Shown one piece after another: positions 13,336 through 13,454 of a stretch of 13,454 nt of DNA; the first letter of the stretch is position 1; every line of letters begins with the position of its first letter. A model generated the notes under the pieces. The model was not told where the DNA came from. It ran no database searches and saw only the letters and a list, made by a program, of their open reading frames with translations. Both the position numbers and the translations under genes were made by a program. Source of the stretch: an uncultured Murdochiella sp. (GTDB taxonomy: Bacteria > Bacillota > Clostridia > Tissierellales > Peptoniphilaceae); the NCBI RefSeq assembly GCF_902488755.1, contig NZ_CABTXF010000034.1:1-13454 (forward strand), in the 5' to 3' direction.

Positions 13336-13454
13336 ATGGAATTGAGAGAGTTTTTATTGTCGTACTTCACCGGCGCGCAATATGAGCCCATGCGTACAAA
13401 AGAGCTTGCCGATCAGTTCGGCTTGGCGGGGGCGGGGGGGTTGGGGGGTTTGGC
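13336..13454 (+). CDS. rnr: Ribonuclease R, N-terminal fragment (runs off the window)
   Basis: ATG 13336 follows a fine ribosome site, GAGGAGG (13321-13327), eight bases upstream. The 30 residues before the G-rich tail (MELREFLLSYFTGAQYEPMR, then TKELADQFGL) fit the winged-helix start of RNase R, an RNA exonuclease that degrades structured RNA and partners with SmpB/tmRNA. Position after secG supports this. The last residues (AGAGGLGGLA) derive from the suspect G/T tail and should not be trusted. The call rests on a short fragment plus gene order. Confidence 0.72.
   Translation, partial: MELREFLLSYFTGAQYEPMRTKELADQFGLAGAGGLGGL
13421..13454. other. G/T-only low-complexity contig end (probable read artefact)
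   Basis: The last 34 bases are G and T with only four C, including runs of five, seven and six G. Such ends arise when two-colour Illumina chemistry reads missing signal as G. The bases just before it look normal. Confidence 0.8.

Noticed and set aside
13214..13345. Small open frame before rnr (LSVLGVAYFVTMKKKEKEKEK...)
   Set aside because: Only about ten hydrophobic residues, no ribosome site, the basic part is simply the hexamer repeat, and it overlaps the rnr start.
1..13454. CRISPR arrays, tRNA or rRNA genes, insertion sequences, integrases
   Set aside because: No regularly spaced repeats, no cloverleaf-like or ribosomal segments, and no transposase or integrase motifs were seen in any frame.

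Overview
The window reads like one complete short-read contig from a Gram-positive, low-to-mid-GC anaerobe of the Bacillota (clostridial or Tissierellia-like). The evidence is strong AGGAGG-type ribosome sites, frequent GTG and TTG starts, the order nadD-yqeK-rsfS-comEA known from Bacillota, secG directly before rnr, and a monoderm-type Tad pilus locus with an Flp1-like pilin and a DUF5702-like protein. I cannot name the genus. Both ends carry probable sequencing artefacts: a 28-nt match to the Illumina P7 flow-cell oligo at 56-83, and an almost pure G/T tail at 13421-13454.

Left part (1-1950). Two or three small overlapping accessory genes run rightward (48-698). One appears frameshifted at a run of six A. 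They end in two tandem hairpins (908-979) that look like intrinsic terminators. An XRE-family regulator (1114-1539, minus strand) has a near-consensus promoter and diverges from the pilus operon. The roughly 400 nt between them hold no convincing gene but can form several alternative RNA pairings just before the ribosome site of the first pilus gene.

Centre (1949-10417). A tightly packed, largely overlapping operon encodes a reduced Tad/Flp-type pilus or secretion machine: the CpaF/TadA ATPase, TadB and TadC membrane platform proteins, an Flp1-like pilin of 64 aa, a TadE-like minor pilin, a 1005-aa DUF5702-like anchored protein, a second TadE-like protein, and a membrane protein with WG-like beta repeats. 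No CpaB/RcpC, TadZ or prepilin peptidase is encoded here, so they must lie elsewhere or be absent. A perfect 17-bp inverted repeat with a 33-nt spacer lies inside the large gene and is not explained by coding.

Right part (10469-13454). Housekeeping genes follow after only 51 nt and a weak hairpin: a NadD-YqeK fusion (NAD synthesis plus an HD-domain Ap4A hydrolase), ribosomal silencing factor RsfS, and a ComEA-like DNA-binding protein. Then come a clear promoter, SecG, a strong terminator, and the 5' end of rnr (RNase R), which runs into the low-quality tail. The pilus operon and ComEA could both contribute to surface adhesion or DNA handling, but nothing in the sequence links them directly. 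I found no CRISPR array, tRNA, rRNA or insertion sequence, and no clearly new system beyond the variant Tad locus.
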